Of a DNA stretch of 64,000 bases, positions 16,558-24,399 are shown one piece after another. Numbering within the stretch: position 1 is the first letter of the stretch; every line of letters begins with the position of its first letter. The notes under the pieces were generated by a model that ran no database searches, had not been told where the DNA came from, and saw nothing but the letters and a program-made list of their open reading frames with translations. The DNA lies in NCBI RefSeq assembly GCF_003194605.1, contig NZ_QHKY01000004.1:310001-374000 (forward strand). Direction: 5' to 3'. Position numbers and translations under genes: made by a program. The stretch comes from Nocardioides gilvus (GTDB taxonomy: Bacteria > Actinomycetota > Actinomycetes > Propionibacteriales > Nocardioidaceae).

Positions 16558-17207
16558 GGGTTCTCCTGGTTGGGCGCGTGCGCAGCGAAGCGCGACAGGG
16601 TCTCCGCTTCGGTGATCACGTCCGCGTACTTCGCGTTGAGGTCGAAGAGGTTCTGTTCGTGGGTGGCAGCCTCGCGATCGCCACACGCCTGCGCCACGAC
16701 CTGCGGACGGAAGCCGTGCTGCAGGGCGTCCAGGGCAGTGGCCCGTACGCACCCAGAGGTCGAGAACCCGAAGACGTACGGAGTGTCGACGCCGAGGGCG
16801 TTGAGCGTGGAGGCCAGCGAAGTCCCGAAGAATCCGGAGGCGTACTGCTTGTGCACCACCGACTCGCCGCGCAGCGGAACAGGTCCGGCCTCGGGGTGCT
16901 CACCCAGGGGGTTGCCCACCTCGAAGACCTCCAGGCTGGGGACCTTCTTCGCGAAGAAGCCTGCGTCGGCGAGACCGGGTTGGAGCACCACGCGGGTGAA
17001 GAGCACCGGGACGCCCGCCGCACGGGCAGCGTCGACCACGCGGACAGCGCTGGCCCGAGCCGACTCGAAGCGACCCGAGGAGTCGGAGAGCGGTGAGCCC
17101 GGGTCGAGGTACGCCCGGCAGACGTCGACGACCACCACAGCCGGAGAGACCCCGGGGCCGAGGTGCCCCTGGAATCCGGCGCCGGCGCTGTCCGCGACCC
17201 GGTCCAT
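16554..17207 (-). CDS. Isochorismatase-family cysteine hydrolase (carbamoylsarcosine amidase-like)
   Basis: 217 residues. Catalytic Asp28 (VVVDVC), Lys120 (VVHKQYASGFFGT) and Cys153 (FSTSGCVRATALDA) are all in place. The sequence SGFFGT and S-T-S-G-C resemble N-carbamoylsarcosine amidase, maleamate amidohydrolase and nicotinamidase more than true isochorismatase. Expected reaction: hydrolysis of a C-N bond of a small amide, such as a half-amide from a cyclic imide (inference). It starts one base after the CoA-transferase stop, in an operon of CoA-transferase, hydrolase and cupin. Confidence 0.88.
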   Translation of the reverse strand: MDRVADSAGAGFQGHLGPGVSPAVVVVDVCRAYLDPGSPLSDSSGRFESARASAVRVVDAARAAGVPVLFTRVVLQPGLADAGFFAKKVPSLEVFEVGNPLGEHPEAGPVPLRGESVVHKQYASGFFGTSLASTLNALGVDTPYVFGFSTSGCVRATALDALQHGFRPQVVAQACGDREAATHEQNLFDLNAKYADVITEAETLSRFAAHAPNQENP

Positions 17208-17208
17208 G

Positions 17209-18417
17209 TCAGATCACGCCGCGTGCGTTGAGCTCTGCCCGCTCTGCGGGGGTGAGGCCGAGGAGGTCGCCGTACACGTCATCGTTGTGCTGGCCCATCT
17301 CCGGACCCGTCCAACGGATCGAGCCAGGAGTCGCCGAGAGCTTGGGGACGACGTTCTGCATGCGCAGCTGACCGAAGTTTGCGTCGGGCACCTGGACGAT
17401 CGACTCGCGGGCCTGGAAGTGCGGATCCTCGAGCATGTCAGCCGCCTTGTAGATACGCCCGGCCGGGATACCGCCGGTGTCCATCAGCTCGAGGAGCTCG
17501 TCGGCAGTGACCGTCCTGGTCCACTCGGAGATCAGGTCGTCGAGCTCGCTCTGGGCCTGTCCGCGGCCGACGTGCGTCGAGTACTGGTGCCCGGGCTCGG
17601 ACCACTCCGGCCTGCCCATGATCGCGAAGAGGCGCGAGGACACCGAGTCCTGGTTGGCCGCGATCAGGATCAGCTGGTCGTCCTTGGTCGGGTAGACGTT
17701 GGAAGGAGCCACGTTGGGCAGGATGGCGCCGGTGCGCTCACGCTGGTAGCCGGCGACGTCCCACTCGGTGACCACCGACTCCATCATCGCGAGCACGGAC
17801 TCGTAGATCGACGCGTCCACGACCTGGCCCTCGCCGGTCACGTGGCGGCGCTGCAACGCCGAGAGGGCGCCCACGGTCGCGTGCATGGCGGCGAGGGAGT
17901 CGCCGATCGAGATGCCGGCGCGCGAGGGCTGTCGGTCGGGGTCACCGAGGATGTAGCGCAGACCGCCCATCGCCTCACCGATCGAGCCGTAACCTGCACG
18001 GTTGGAGTAGGGACCCGTCTGCCCGTACCCGGTCACCCGCACCAGGATGATCCCGGGGTTGACCTCCTTCAGGCGCTCGTAGGAGAGGTTCCACTTCTCG
18101 AAGGTGCCGGCGCGGAAGTTCTCGACGACGATGTCGGCCTCCGCGACGAGCTTGAGGAAGAGCTCCTGCCCCTCCTCCTCACGTAGATTGAGGGTGACGG
18201 CGCGCTTGTTGCGACCCACCACGGGCCACCACAACGACTTGCCGTCCGTACGACCCCACTGCCTCATCGGGTCCCCCATGCCGGGGGCCTCCACCTTGAT
18301 CACGTCGGCGCCCTGGTCGGCCATCAGGGTGGCGGCGAACGGGCCGGCCAACAGCTGGCCGGCCTCCAGCACACGAACTCCGGCCAACGGCCCTGTCACA
18401 GGAGTGGAAGTCGTCAT
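17209..18417 (-). CDS. CaiB/BaiF family (class III) CoA-transferase
   Basis: 402 residues. The N-terminal segment GVRVLEAGQLLAGPFAATLMAD and the segment VVENFRAGTFEKW are family signatures; the catalytic Asp is in SIGDSLAAMHA. It transfers CoA between an acyl-CoA and a free organic acid by way of an aspartyl-CoA anhydride. Members act on carnitine, oxalate, mesaconate, citramalate and others. AGGA eight bases before ATG 18417 supports this start over TTG 18423. It is divergent from the HMG-CoA-lyase homologue, sharing an ATAYGAT element. The combination of CoA-transferase and lyase suggests activation then cleavage of a dicarboxylic or hydroxy acid. Confidence 0.9.
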   Translation of the reverse strand: MTTSTPVTGPLAGVRVLEAGQLLAGPFAATLMADQGADVIKVEAPGMGDPMRQWGRTDGKSLWWPVVGRNKRAVTLNLREEEGQELFLKLVAEADIVVENFRAGTFEKWNLSYERLKEVNPGIILVRVTGYGQTGPYSNRAGYGSIGEAMGGLRYILGDPDRQPSRAGISIGDSLAAMHATVGALSALQRRHVTGEGQVVDASIYESVLAMMESVVTEWDVAGYQRERTGAILPNVAPSNVYPTKDDQLILIAANQDSVSSRLFAIMGRPEWSEPGHQYSTHVGRGQAQSELDDLISEWTRTVTADELLELMDTGGIPAGRIYKAADMLEDPHFQARESIVQVPDANFGQLRMQNVVPKLSATPGSIRWTGPEMGQHNDDVYGDLLGLTPAERAELNARGVI

Positions 18418-18435
18418 GGGCAAATCCTATATCCG

Positions 18436-18442
18436 ATACGAT
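18436..18442. promoter_or_regulatory. ATAYGAT element between CoA-transferase and lyase genes
   Basis: ATACGAT in CTATATCCGATACGATTG (18427-18444; reverse strand ATCGTATCGGATATAG). This matches the element at 14380-14395 over nearly its whole length, with one base deleted, so it is more than a chance -10 hexamer. Confidence 0.5.
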
Positions 18443-18480
18443 TGCAGTGCACACGCTGACTCGAGACTGGGACGGAAACG

Positions 18481-19389
18481 ATGACCGCTGTTGAGATCGT
18501 AGAGGTCGGCCCTCGCGACGGGCTCCAGAACGAGAAGCGCGTGCTGCCCACCGAGGTCAAGGCCGAGCTGGTGCGGCGTAGTCTCGACGCCGGACTGAGG
18601 CGCATCGAGGTCACCGCGTTCGCGCGACCCGACCGGGTGCCACAGATGGCCGATGCCGAAGCCCTGCTCGCCGAGGTGGCGGACGATCCGCGCCTCACCT
18701 CCATCGGACTCGTCCTCAACCGCAAGGGTCTGGACCGCGCCGTCGCCGCGGGCTGCGACGAGATCACCGCCGTCGTGGTCGCCTCCGACGGTCTCGCGCT
18801 GCGCAACCAGGGTGTCGACACGGCCGCCCAGATCGAGGCCTGGAAGGCCATCGCCGCCGACGCTCGTCAGGCCGGAGTGAAGGCCACCGTCATCATCGCT
18901 GCCGCCTTCGGCTGCCCCTTCGACGGCGAGGTCAGCACGGCCCGCGTGCTGGAGGTCGTCCGCGGCGTCCTCGACGGCGGACCGGACGAACTGGCCATCG
19001 CCGACACGATCGGGGTCGGCGTGCCCCGACAGGTGCGCGAGATCGTGGGTGGCATCCGGGAGATCAACTCCCAGGTCCCGCTGCGGGCCCACTTCCACAA
19101 CACCCGCAACAACGGCTACGCCAACGCGTTGACGGCCGTCGAGTCCGGAGTCACCGTCCTCGACGCCTCCACCGGTGGCATCGGTGGGTGTCCTTTCGCG
19201 CCGGGCGCCACCGGCAACATCGGCACCGAGGACCTCCTCTACCTGCTCGACAGGTCGGAAGTGGCCACCACGACCAGGATCGACCCGGACCTGGTCGCCG
19301 AGACCGGCCTCTGGATCGCCGATCAGCTGGGACTCCCCCAGGCCCCCGCGCAGCTGGGTCGGGCCGGCTGGTTCCCCTCTCCCGCCTGA
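18481..19389 (+). CDS. HMG-CoA lyase-family enzyme
   Basis: 302 residues, the normal length of the family. The catalytic motif GPRDGLQNE is near residue 12, the metal ligands H-F-H-N appear in the segment RAHFHNTRNN, and the Cys-containing loop in GGIGGCPFAPGATGN. All active-site elements are present, unlike in the lyase-like domain fused to the flavin reductase. It should cleave a 3-hydroxy-3-methyl-acyl-CoA (or a citramalyl-type relative) into acetyl-CoA or similar plus a keto acid. It is divergent from the CoA-transferase, and the pair probably finishes a branched dicarboxylate released by the pathway. Confidence 0.9.
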   Translation: MTAVEIVEVGPRDGLQNEKRVLPTEVKAELVRRSLDAGLRRIEVTAFARPDRVPQMADAEALLAEVADDPRLTSIGLVLNRKGLDRAVAAGCDEITAVVVASDGLALRNQGVDTAAQIEAWKAIAADARQAGVKATVIIAAAFGCPFDGEVSTARVLEVVRGVLDGGPDELAIADTIGVGVPRQVREIVGGIREINSQVPLRAHFHNTRNNGYANALTAVESGVTVLDASTGGIGGCPFAPGATGNIGTEDLLYLLDRSEVATTTRIDPDLVAETGLWIADQLGLPQAPAQLGRAGWFPSPA

Positions 19390-19435
19390 TCGGAGGGCCG
19401 GAGCAGATTTCTTGCCCGAATCGCCCCCGAACGAC

Positions 19436-19463
19436 TTGACGAGACACTTTGTACCGTTATTCT
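19436..19463 (+). promoter_or_regulatory. Predicted promoter of the double-cupin gene
   Basis: TTGACG (19436-19441), a 16-base spacer and TATTCT (19458-19463) form a reasonable sigma-70-type promoter 50 bases upstream of the double-cupin start. Confidence 0.5.
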
Positions 19464-19513
19464 TCTCTCATCGCACACGGCGCCCCCACACGCCCCAAGT
19501 CATCGGAGAACAC

Positions 19514-20821
19514 ATGCGTCCCCATGTTGAGTTGATCCAGGAAGACGACTACGTCTGGCACGGAGCCGAGCTCCCCAACGGTGAAGGGCGCGCCAGCGAG
19601 CGTCGCCTCTCCGTCGACGAGGAGGACGGCTCCTCGTCCCTGCGCGTCGACTTCCACACCGAGTGGGGCCGCAGCGCCGGCATCCACCACGCGAACACCG
19701 AGTACTACGTGCTCGAGGGTGAGATCGACTACGGCGGTCGCAAGATCGGCAAGGGTGGCTACCTCTACGCACCCAAGGGTGTCCCGGTCGACTACCTCAA
19801 GGTCGCTGAAGGCAGCAAGCTGCTGCACTACCGCGAGTACGGCGATGCCGGCTTCGACGCCGTCGACTCGCTCTCCGGCGCCCAGCGCTGGGCCGACGCC
19901 CGCGAGGACGCCATCGTCATCGACTCCGAGGCCATGAAGTGGGATGCCGTCCCCAACCCCGGCCCGATGCCCGGCCTCTTCATCAAGTACCTCCACGTCG
20001 ACCCCGAGACGGGCTTCTACACCCGTCTGGTCCACGCCCAGGAGGGCTGGAGCGACCACCGTCTCGCCCACCACCCCTGCTACGAGGAGGCGTACACGAC
20101 CCAGGGCCACATGGAGTACAACTTCGGCACCCTGGACCTCGGTACGTACTTCTTCCGCCCGGCGCGCGTGAAGCACGGCCACTTCACCACCATGGAAGGC
20201 GGCGCCACCTGGCTGCTGCGCTCCGACGGTGAGCTGAAGAACTGGTACACCCAGAACGAATGGGTCCGCTGGGGCGGCGACGGCGTCAACTACAGCCCCG
20301 ACGGCGTCATCGAGGAGCCGCACACGCCGGTCCGCCACGCACACTCGACGCACGACATGGCCGAGCCGTGGCGCACCGAGGAGGACATGCGTCAGATGAA
20401 CGCTGCATGGCAGTTCCAGATCGACCAGGGCCAGAACAACACCCCGGTCAAGCACCAGGGCACCGGTCACGACCCGTCGATCATCGCCATGATGAAGGCC
20501 ATGGACGCTGCCAACCTGCAGGGTGGGCACGGCGACGACCACGGTCACTCGCACGACCACGACCACGACCACGAGCACGGTGACGAGCACGGTCACGACC
20601 ACTCGCACGACGAGAAGTCGGAGCAGCGCGAGCTCATCAACCTCGACTGGGGCTGGGCCGGCAAGGACACCGAGCACCCGGAGGACCGTACCCACGCGGA
20701 CGCCCACAACTGGGGACGCAAGGTGGCCTGGAAGGACGGCGACCCCGTCCCCGCGCCCATCCTCTCCTCCCTGCCCGTCCGCAGCCGCTCGCGCGGCCGC
20801 TGGGACGGCGACGGAATGTGA
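19514..20821 (+). CDS. Double-cupin protein with His/Asp-rich metal-binding insert
   Basis: 435 residues. The first half has a cupin segment with the H-H-A-N-T-E-Y-Y-V-L-E-G-E motif near residue 60, and the second has an equivalent module near 180-240 (LAHHPCYEEAYTTQGHMEYNF). Both modules carry the His/Glu pattern expected for a metal site. Between about residues 338 and 360 the chain is a run of His, Asp, Glu and Gly, after which a C-terminal tail follows (NLDWGWAGK). Such a His-rich insert suggests sequestration or delivery of a divalent metal. GGAGA four bases before ATG 19514 fixes the start; longer frames run through the HMG-CoA-lyase gene. Possibly a metal-dependent dioxygenase or isomerase; function unproven. 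Confidence 0.8.
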   Translation: MRPHVELIQEDDYVWHGAELPNGEGRASERRLSVDEEDGSSSLRVDFHTEWGRSAGIHHANTEYYVLEGEIDYGGRKIGKGGYLYAPKGVPVDYLKVAEGSKLLHYREYGDAGFDAVDSLSGAQRWADAREDAIVIDSEAMKWDAVPNPGPMPGLFIKYLHVDPETGFYTRLVHAQEGWSDHRLAHHPCYEEAYTTQGHMEYNFGTLDLGTYFFRPARVKHGHFTTMEGGATWLLRSDGELKNWYTQNEWVRWGGDGVNYSPDGVIEEPHTPVRHAHSTHDMAEPWRTEEDMRQMNAAWQFQIDQGQNNTPVKHQGTGHDPSIIAMMKAMDAANLQGGHGDDHGHSHDHDHDHEHGDEHGHDHSHDEKSEQRELINLDWGWAGKDTEHPEDRTHADAHNWGRKVAWKDGDPVPAPILSSLPVRSRSRGRWDGDGM

Positions 20822-20835
20822 CCGGAAGGAACTGA

Positions 20836-21615
20836 GTGTTCTCCCCCCTGCTCTCCGGTGCAGCGTCGTCGGCGGTCGAGGTCTCCTCGGCCGCCGCGGC
20901 GACGTCGACCCACGGTCTCAGCATGTTCACCGTGGCGATCGTCCTGCACATCGTCCTTTTCGTGTATTGGCTCGGTGGAGACCTCGGTGTCTTCTACTCG
21001 AGCCGCTTCGTCATGAAGAAGGAGCTGTCTCCCGAGACCCGCGCCATCTCGGCCAAGATCATGATGGGTTGCGACCTGGCACCACGGTTCTCGCTCATCC
21101 TCTTCGGCGCCAGCGGTGTCACCCTGATGTACTACGGACCGCTGGGTGACAAGTTCTTCCTCAACGGCTGGGGGCTCGCCGCTGTCTGGGTCGGCACCCT
21201 GGTCTGGGTCTACCTGTCCCTGCAGGAGGCCCGTACGTCGGGCCAACCGTCGCACCACTTCTTCCACCGCGGCGACCTCGTCGTACGTTGGCTGGCGGCG
21301 GCAGCGATGATGGGCTTCGGTCTGTTCGCGCTCGTCGTGAACGAGCCCTTCGGCGTGGACACCAACCCGAAGTGGCTGGGTGCCAAGGTGCTCGCCTACG
21401 GCGCAGCCATCTTCTGCGGTCTAATGATCCGCCGGGCACTCGTGCCCTTCGGGCCGGCGTTCGGCGCGCTGCTGGCCACGGGTTCCACCCCCGAGGTCGA
21501 GGACGGCATCAACGGCTCGATCAAGCGTTCGGAGCCCTGGGTCTACGCCATCTGGGCCCTGGTCCTCGTGGCCGCGATCCTCGGTGTGATCAAGCCGGGT
21601 CAGACGGCCTTCTGA
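20836..21615 (+). CDS. Multi-spanning membrane protein, CopD-like in appearance
   Basis: 259 residues with about six hydrophobic segments. The second segment contains HIVLFVYWLGGD and the third region GCDLAPRFSLILFG; His in the first and Trp/Tyr near the lipid faces are reminiscent of CopD or DUF2269-type membrane proteins with haem- or copper-linked roles. The GTG start at 20836 has GGAAGGA 6-8 bases upstream and lies 14 bases after the double cupin, so the two genes form one operon. I do not recognise the family with certainty. It might partner with the metal-rich cupin. Confidence 0.65.
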   Translation: MFSPLLSGAASSAVEVSSAAAATSTHGLSMFTVAIVLHIVLFVYWLGGDLGVFYSSRFVMKKELSPETRAISAKIMMGCDLAPRFSLILFGASGVTLMYYGPLGDKFFLNGWGLAAVWVGTLVWVYLSLQEARTSGQPSHHFFHRGDLVVRWLAAAAMMGFGLFALVVNEPFGVDTNPKWLGAKVLAYGAAIFCGLMIRRALVPFGPAFGALLATGSTPEVEDGINGSIKRSEPWVYAIWALVLVAAILGVIKPGQTAF

Positions 21616-21629
21616 CGCGCAGCACCACC

Positions 21630-21667
21630 GAGAAGGGCGCCCCGGCCGAGGCCGGGGCGCCCTTCTC
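21630..21667. terminator. Strong bidirectional stem-loop terminator
   Basis: An 18-base perfect inverted repeat from GAGAAGGGCG to its complement in CGCCCTTCTC, with a 2-base loop, lies between the convergent membrane-protein and ALDH genes. Confidence 0.85.
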
Positions 21668-21693
21668 GTCTGTCACGCCTGCGATCCAACCGT

Positions 21694-23058
21694 CTAGCGG
21701 TACCACCAGGGCTGCATCGTGGGCTCCACCCGCGTCAGCAGGACTCGCTGACGTCGGAAGCGGCGCAGCGACGCCGGGCCCATCCGGCTGGGCCCCATGC
21801 CCGACTCCTTGAACGCCTGCTTCTCGCCCTCGGGGACGAGCCCGGTCAGCAACACGTCGTTGATGCTGATCCCACCAGCCTCCAGACGACGGGCGACGGC
21901 CGTGGCCACCTCACGCGGACCGAAGACCGCGCCGGAGAGGCCGTACCGGGTCGCGTTCGCCAGCGTGACTGCCTCGTCCATGTCGGCCACCGCCATCACC
22001 GGCAGCACCGGGCCGAAGGTCTCCTCGGTCATCACCGCCATCGAGTGGTCGACTCCGGTGAGCACTGTCGGGCGCAGGTACGGACGACCGCCGTGGGTCT
22101 CCACCTGGCCGCCGCAGCGTACGACTGCGCCTGCTGCCACCGCGGCGTCGATCTGGGCCTGGACGGCGACGGCCTGCCGAGGGTCGATGAAGGGGCCGAT
22201 CTGGCCCCCGTCCTCGACCATCTCCAGGCCGATGGTCTCGGCCTTGGCCACCAGCGCCCTCACCAACTCCTCCGCGACGGTGTCCTGGGCGTAGACACGC
22301 TCGATCGACATGCAGGACTGACCGGTGTTGGCCGTGCCACCCCACACCAGCGCAGCCGCCACCATCTCGAGGTCCGCACCATCAGCCACCACGGCGGCGT
22401 CCTTGCCCCCGAGCTCGAGGAAGGCCGGGATGAAGGACTCCGCGGCTGCGGCGGCGACGCGTCGACCGGTGGCCACGCTCCCGGTGAAGCAGACCACGTC
22501 CACCGACTTCACGATGGCCTCCCCGACCTCAGGGCCACCCTCGACGAAGACGAGCACCTCGGCCAGCTCCGGAACGGCCGCCACCGTCTCGCGCAGCGGC
22601 TTCACGAACTCGGGGCACACCTCGGTCGGCTTCACGATGACCGGACAACCCATCAGCAGTGCCGGTACGGCGTCGATGAGCGCCAACTGGAGCGGGAAGT
22701 TCCACGGGGAGATGACTCCCACGACGCCCACCGGCACGGAGGCCTCGGTGAGGGTGACACCCGGGTTGGAGCTGCTCCGCTCCCCCTCGCCCGCGAAGAT
22801 CTCCGGCGCCCAGGCGCCCTGCCGGGCGACCGACGCCAGCACGGCGTCGATCTCCATGTCGGAGAGCTCGACGCGGCCGGTGTCGCGACTCAGGGAGTCA
22901 CGCAGTTCGCTCCTGCGCGCACGCACGACCTCGGCCCAGCGCTCCAGGACGCAGCGCCGGGCCTCGACGCCGAGGGCGTCCCAGGCTGGTGCAGCCCGTC
23001 GCAGGTGCGCCACCTGCTGCGCGACTTCCGGAACGGACTCGTGGGTGACTTCACTCAT
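21694..23058 (-). CDS. Aldehyde dehydrogenase
   Basis: 454 residues. Catalytic Cys in NTGQSCMSIERVY and Glu in LELGGKD; the cofactor segment is SPWNFPLQ. The N terminus is shorter than in the other two ALDHs of the window, and the sequence looks like the PutA/succinate-semialdehyde-type branch (SGMGPSRMG near the C terminus). It is the last gene of the operon headed by the ABC importer at 28153; 67 bases separate it from the SDR gene. Substrate unknown. Confidence 0.9.
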   Translation of the reverse strand: MSEVTHESVPEVAQQVAHLRRAAPAWDALGVEARRCVLERWAEVVRARRSELRDSLSRDTGRVELSDMEIDAVLASVARQGAWAPEIFAGEGERSSSNPGVTLTEASVPVGVVGVISPWNFPLQLALIDAVPALLMGCPVIVKPTEVCPEFVKPLRETVAAVPELAEVLVFVEGGPEVGEAIVKSVDVVCFTGSVATGRRVAAAAAESFIPAFLELGGKDAAVVADGADLEMVAAALVWGGTANTGQSCMSIERVYAQDTVAEELVRALVAKAETIGLEMVEDGGQIGPFIDPRQAVAVQAQIDAAVAAGAVVRCGGQVETHGGRPYLRPTVLTGVDHSMAVMTEETFGPVLPVMAVADMDEAVTLANATRYGLSGAVFGPREVATAVARRLEAGGISINDVLLTGLVPEGEKQAFKESGMGPSRMGPASLRRFRRQRVLLTRVEPTMQPWWYR

Positions 23059-23125
23059 CTTCTCTGTCTCTCCTGTGGTCGGTGCGGCCGCGCGTGACGC
23101 AGTGCGTCATCGTCGCGTCGCAGGG

Positions 23126-23881
23126 TCAAGACTGTCTTGTGTTCTCGGTCTGGTCTGGGGCTGGGTCGAGCTGGGTCAGGTCGACCCTGCTGAGCACGGC
23201 ATCACCGGGCATCGCCAGGACCGCCTGGATCGCACGGGCCACGTCGGCAGCGGGCAACCTTCGTACGCCACTACGTCCGGAGAGCTCACTCTCGACGGCC
23301 GCGGCCACGACGATGTCGCTCACCTTGATCCCCTCCGCACCGACCTCGCGGCGCAGCGCGTCGGAGAGACCCATCAGGCCGAACTTCGACGCGGAATAGG
23401 CAGCCCCGGGGGCATAGCCGCTCAGCCCGGCTCCGGAGTTCACGTTCAGCACGTGTCCGCGCACACCGCAGACCCGATCCTGGGCCCGGAAGGCAGCGAC
23501 TGCGCTCTGCGCCATGTGGAATGCACCGGTGAGGTTGGTCTGGATCGTCGTGTGCCAGTCGTCGACCGAGAGCTGGCTCGCTGTCCCGCGTCGGAAGACC
23601 CCGGCGTTGTTCACGAGTACGTCGAGCCGCCCGCTCTCCGCCACCACGCGGGCGACGACCTCGCGACCCGTGTCGGGGTCGGTGACGTCGAGGAGGTGCA
23701 CGGTGGCCACCCCGCCGGCTTCGGTGATGAGGCCAGCGACACGGACCAGGGGGTCGGCCCTGCGTCCGGTCAGGTGCACGTGGTGCCCGTCGGCCGACAG
23801 GCGTACGGCAGTGGCTGCGCCGAGGCCGGAACCGGCCCCGGTGATCAGCACACTGCGCCCGGCGGGCCGCGTGTCACGCAC
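23126..23881 (-). CDS. Short-chain dehydrogenase/reductase
   Basis: 251 residues. TGAGSGLG near residue 14, NNAG near 91 and the catalytic Ser...YSASK are all present. It is clearly a paralogue of the SDR at 35196-35888: both have GHV..LNSGAG or NSGAG, Y-(S/A)-ASK, and a conserved V-E-S-E(L/M) after the catalytic Lys, followed by a C-terminal R-V-D-(L/I)-(T/S)-QL. The GTG start lies three bases after the previous stop. It probably oxidises an alcohol or reduces a ketone of an intermediate before the ALDH acts. Confidence 0.9.
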   Translation of the reverse strand: MRDTRPAGRSVLITGAGSGLGAATAVRLSADGHHVHLTGRRADPLVRVAGLITEAGGVATVHLLDVTDPDTGREVVARVVAESGRLDVLVNNAGVFRRGTASQLSVDDWHTTIQTNLTGAFHMAQSAVAAFRAQDRVCGVRGHVLNVNSGAGLSGYAPGAAYSASKFGLMGLSDALRREVGAEGIKVSDIVVAAAVESELSGRSGVRRLPAADVARAIQAVLAMPGDAVLSRVDLTQLDPAPDQTENTRQS

Positions 23882-23884
23882 GAC

Positions 23885-24352
23885 TCAGACCGGGTTCTCG
23901 ACCGGGTCCCAGCGCACGGCCTCGGCTCCGGGCACGCGCCGCTCCTCGATGATGGTGAGCTTGCTCAGCTCGCCGTCGGTGAAGTGCTGCCAGACCCGGG
24001 TGCGGTAGTCACCGTCCGGGCGGGTCACCTCGATGATCCGCTCGTTCGGGCGTTCCTGCCACCCGAACGAGAAGATCACCGCCTCGTCGCCCACACGACT
24101 GGTGCGGCCCCACATGTTGCCGTTGTGAAAAGTGACCTCGTCACCTTCCACGGTGGCGTGGTAGTAGTGCTCGTACGGCTCCTGGCCGGGACGGAGGTAG
24201 GTGACGCGTTCGGTCCAGGTGGTGCCCTCCATCCGCCCCTCCTGACGGCTGTCGAACTTCTCGATCAGCGCGCCCGAGGGCTCGAGCACGGTGTAGGTGC
24301 CTGCCCAGACTCCGGCCACCTTCTCGCGCAGGATGTCGTTGATGGTCGTCAT
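23885..24352 (-). CDS. Small beta-rich (calycin-like) protein, unknown function
   Basis: 155 residues. It begins with a GVWAGTYTVLEPSG motif, followed by a set of strands of equal spacing with many Tyr, Trp and His residues (EHYYHATVEG, NGNMWGRTS). Predicted to be a single lipocalin-like barrel of the DUF3598/nitrobindin or CpcS kind. The W-x-G opening matches the two-part protein at 1281-2252. Such folds often bind tetrapyrroles, but no ligand residues can be proved here. It sits in an operon with the nitrilase-like and SDR genes, with ATG at 24352. Confidence 0.65.
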   Translation of the reverse strand: MTTINDILREKVAGVWAGTYTVLEPSGALIEKFDSRQEGRMEGTTWTERVTYLRPGQEPYEHYYHATVEGDEVTFHNGNMWGRTSRVGDEAVIFSFGWQERPNERIIEVTRPDGDYRTRVWQHFTDGELSKLTIIEERRVPGAEAVRWDPVENPV

Positions 24353-24399
24353 TGGTGTGTCCCTTCAAGTCGTCGCCGGGAGAACCCGGGGGTCGATGC

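Noticed and set aside
19457-20707. A 416-residue minus-strand frame rich in Val and His
   Set aside because: It is the antisense of the double-cupin gene, and its odd composition mirrors the His-rich insert there.
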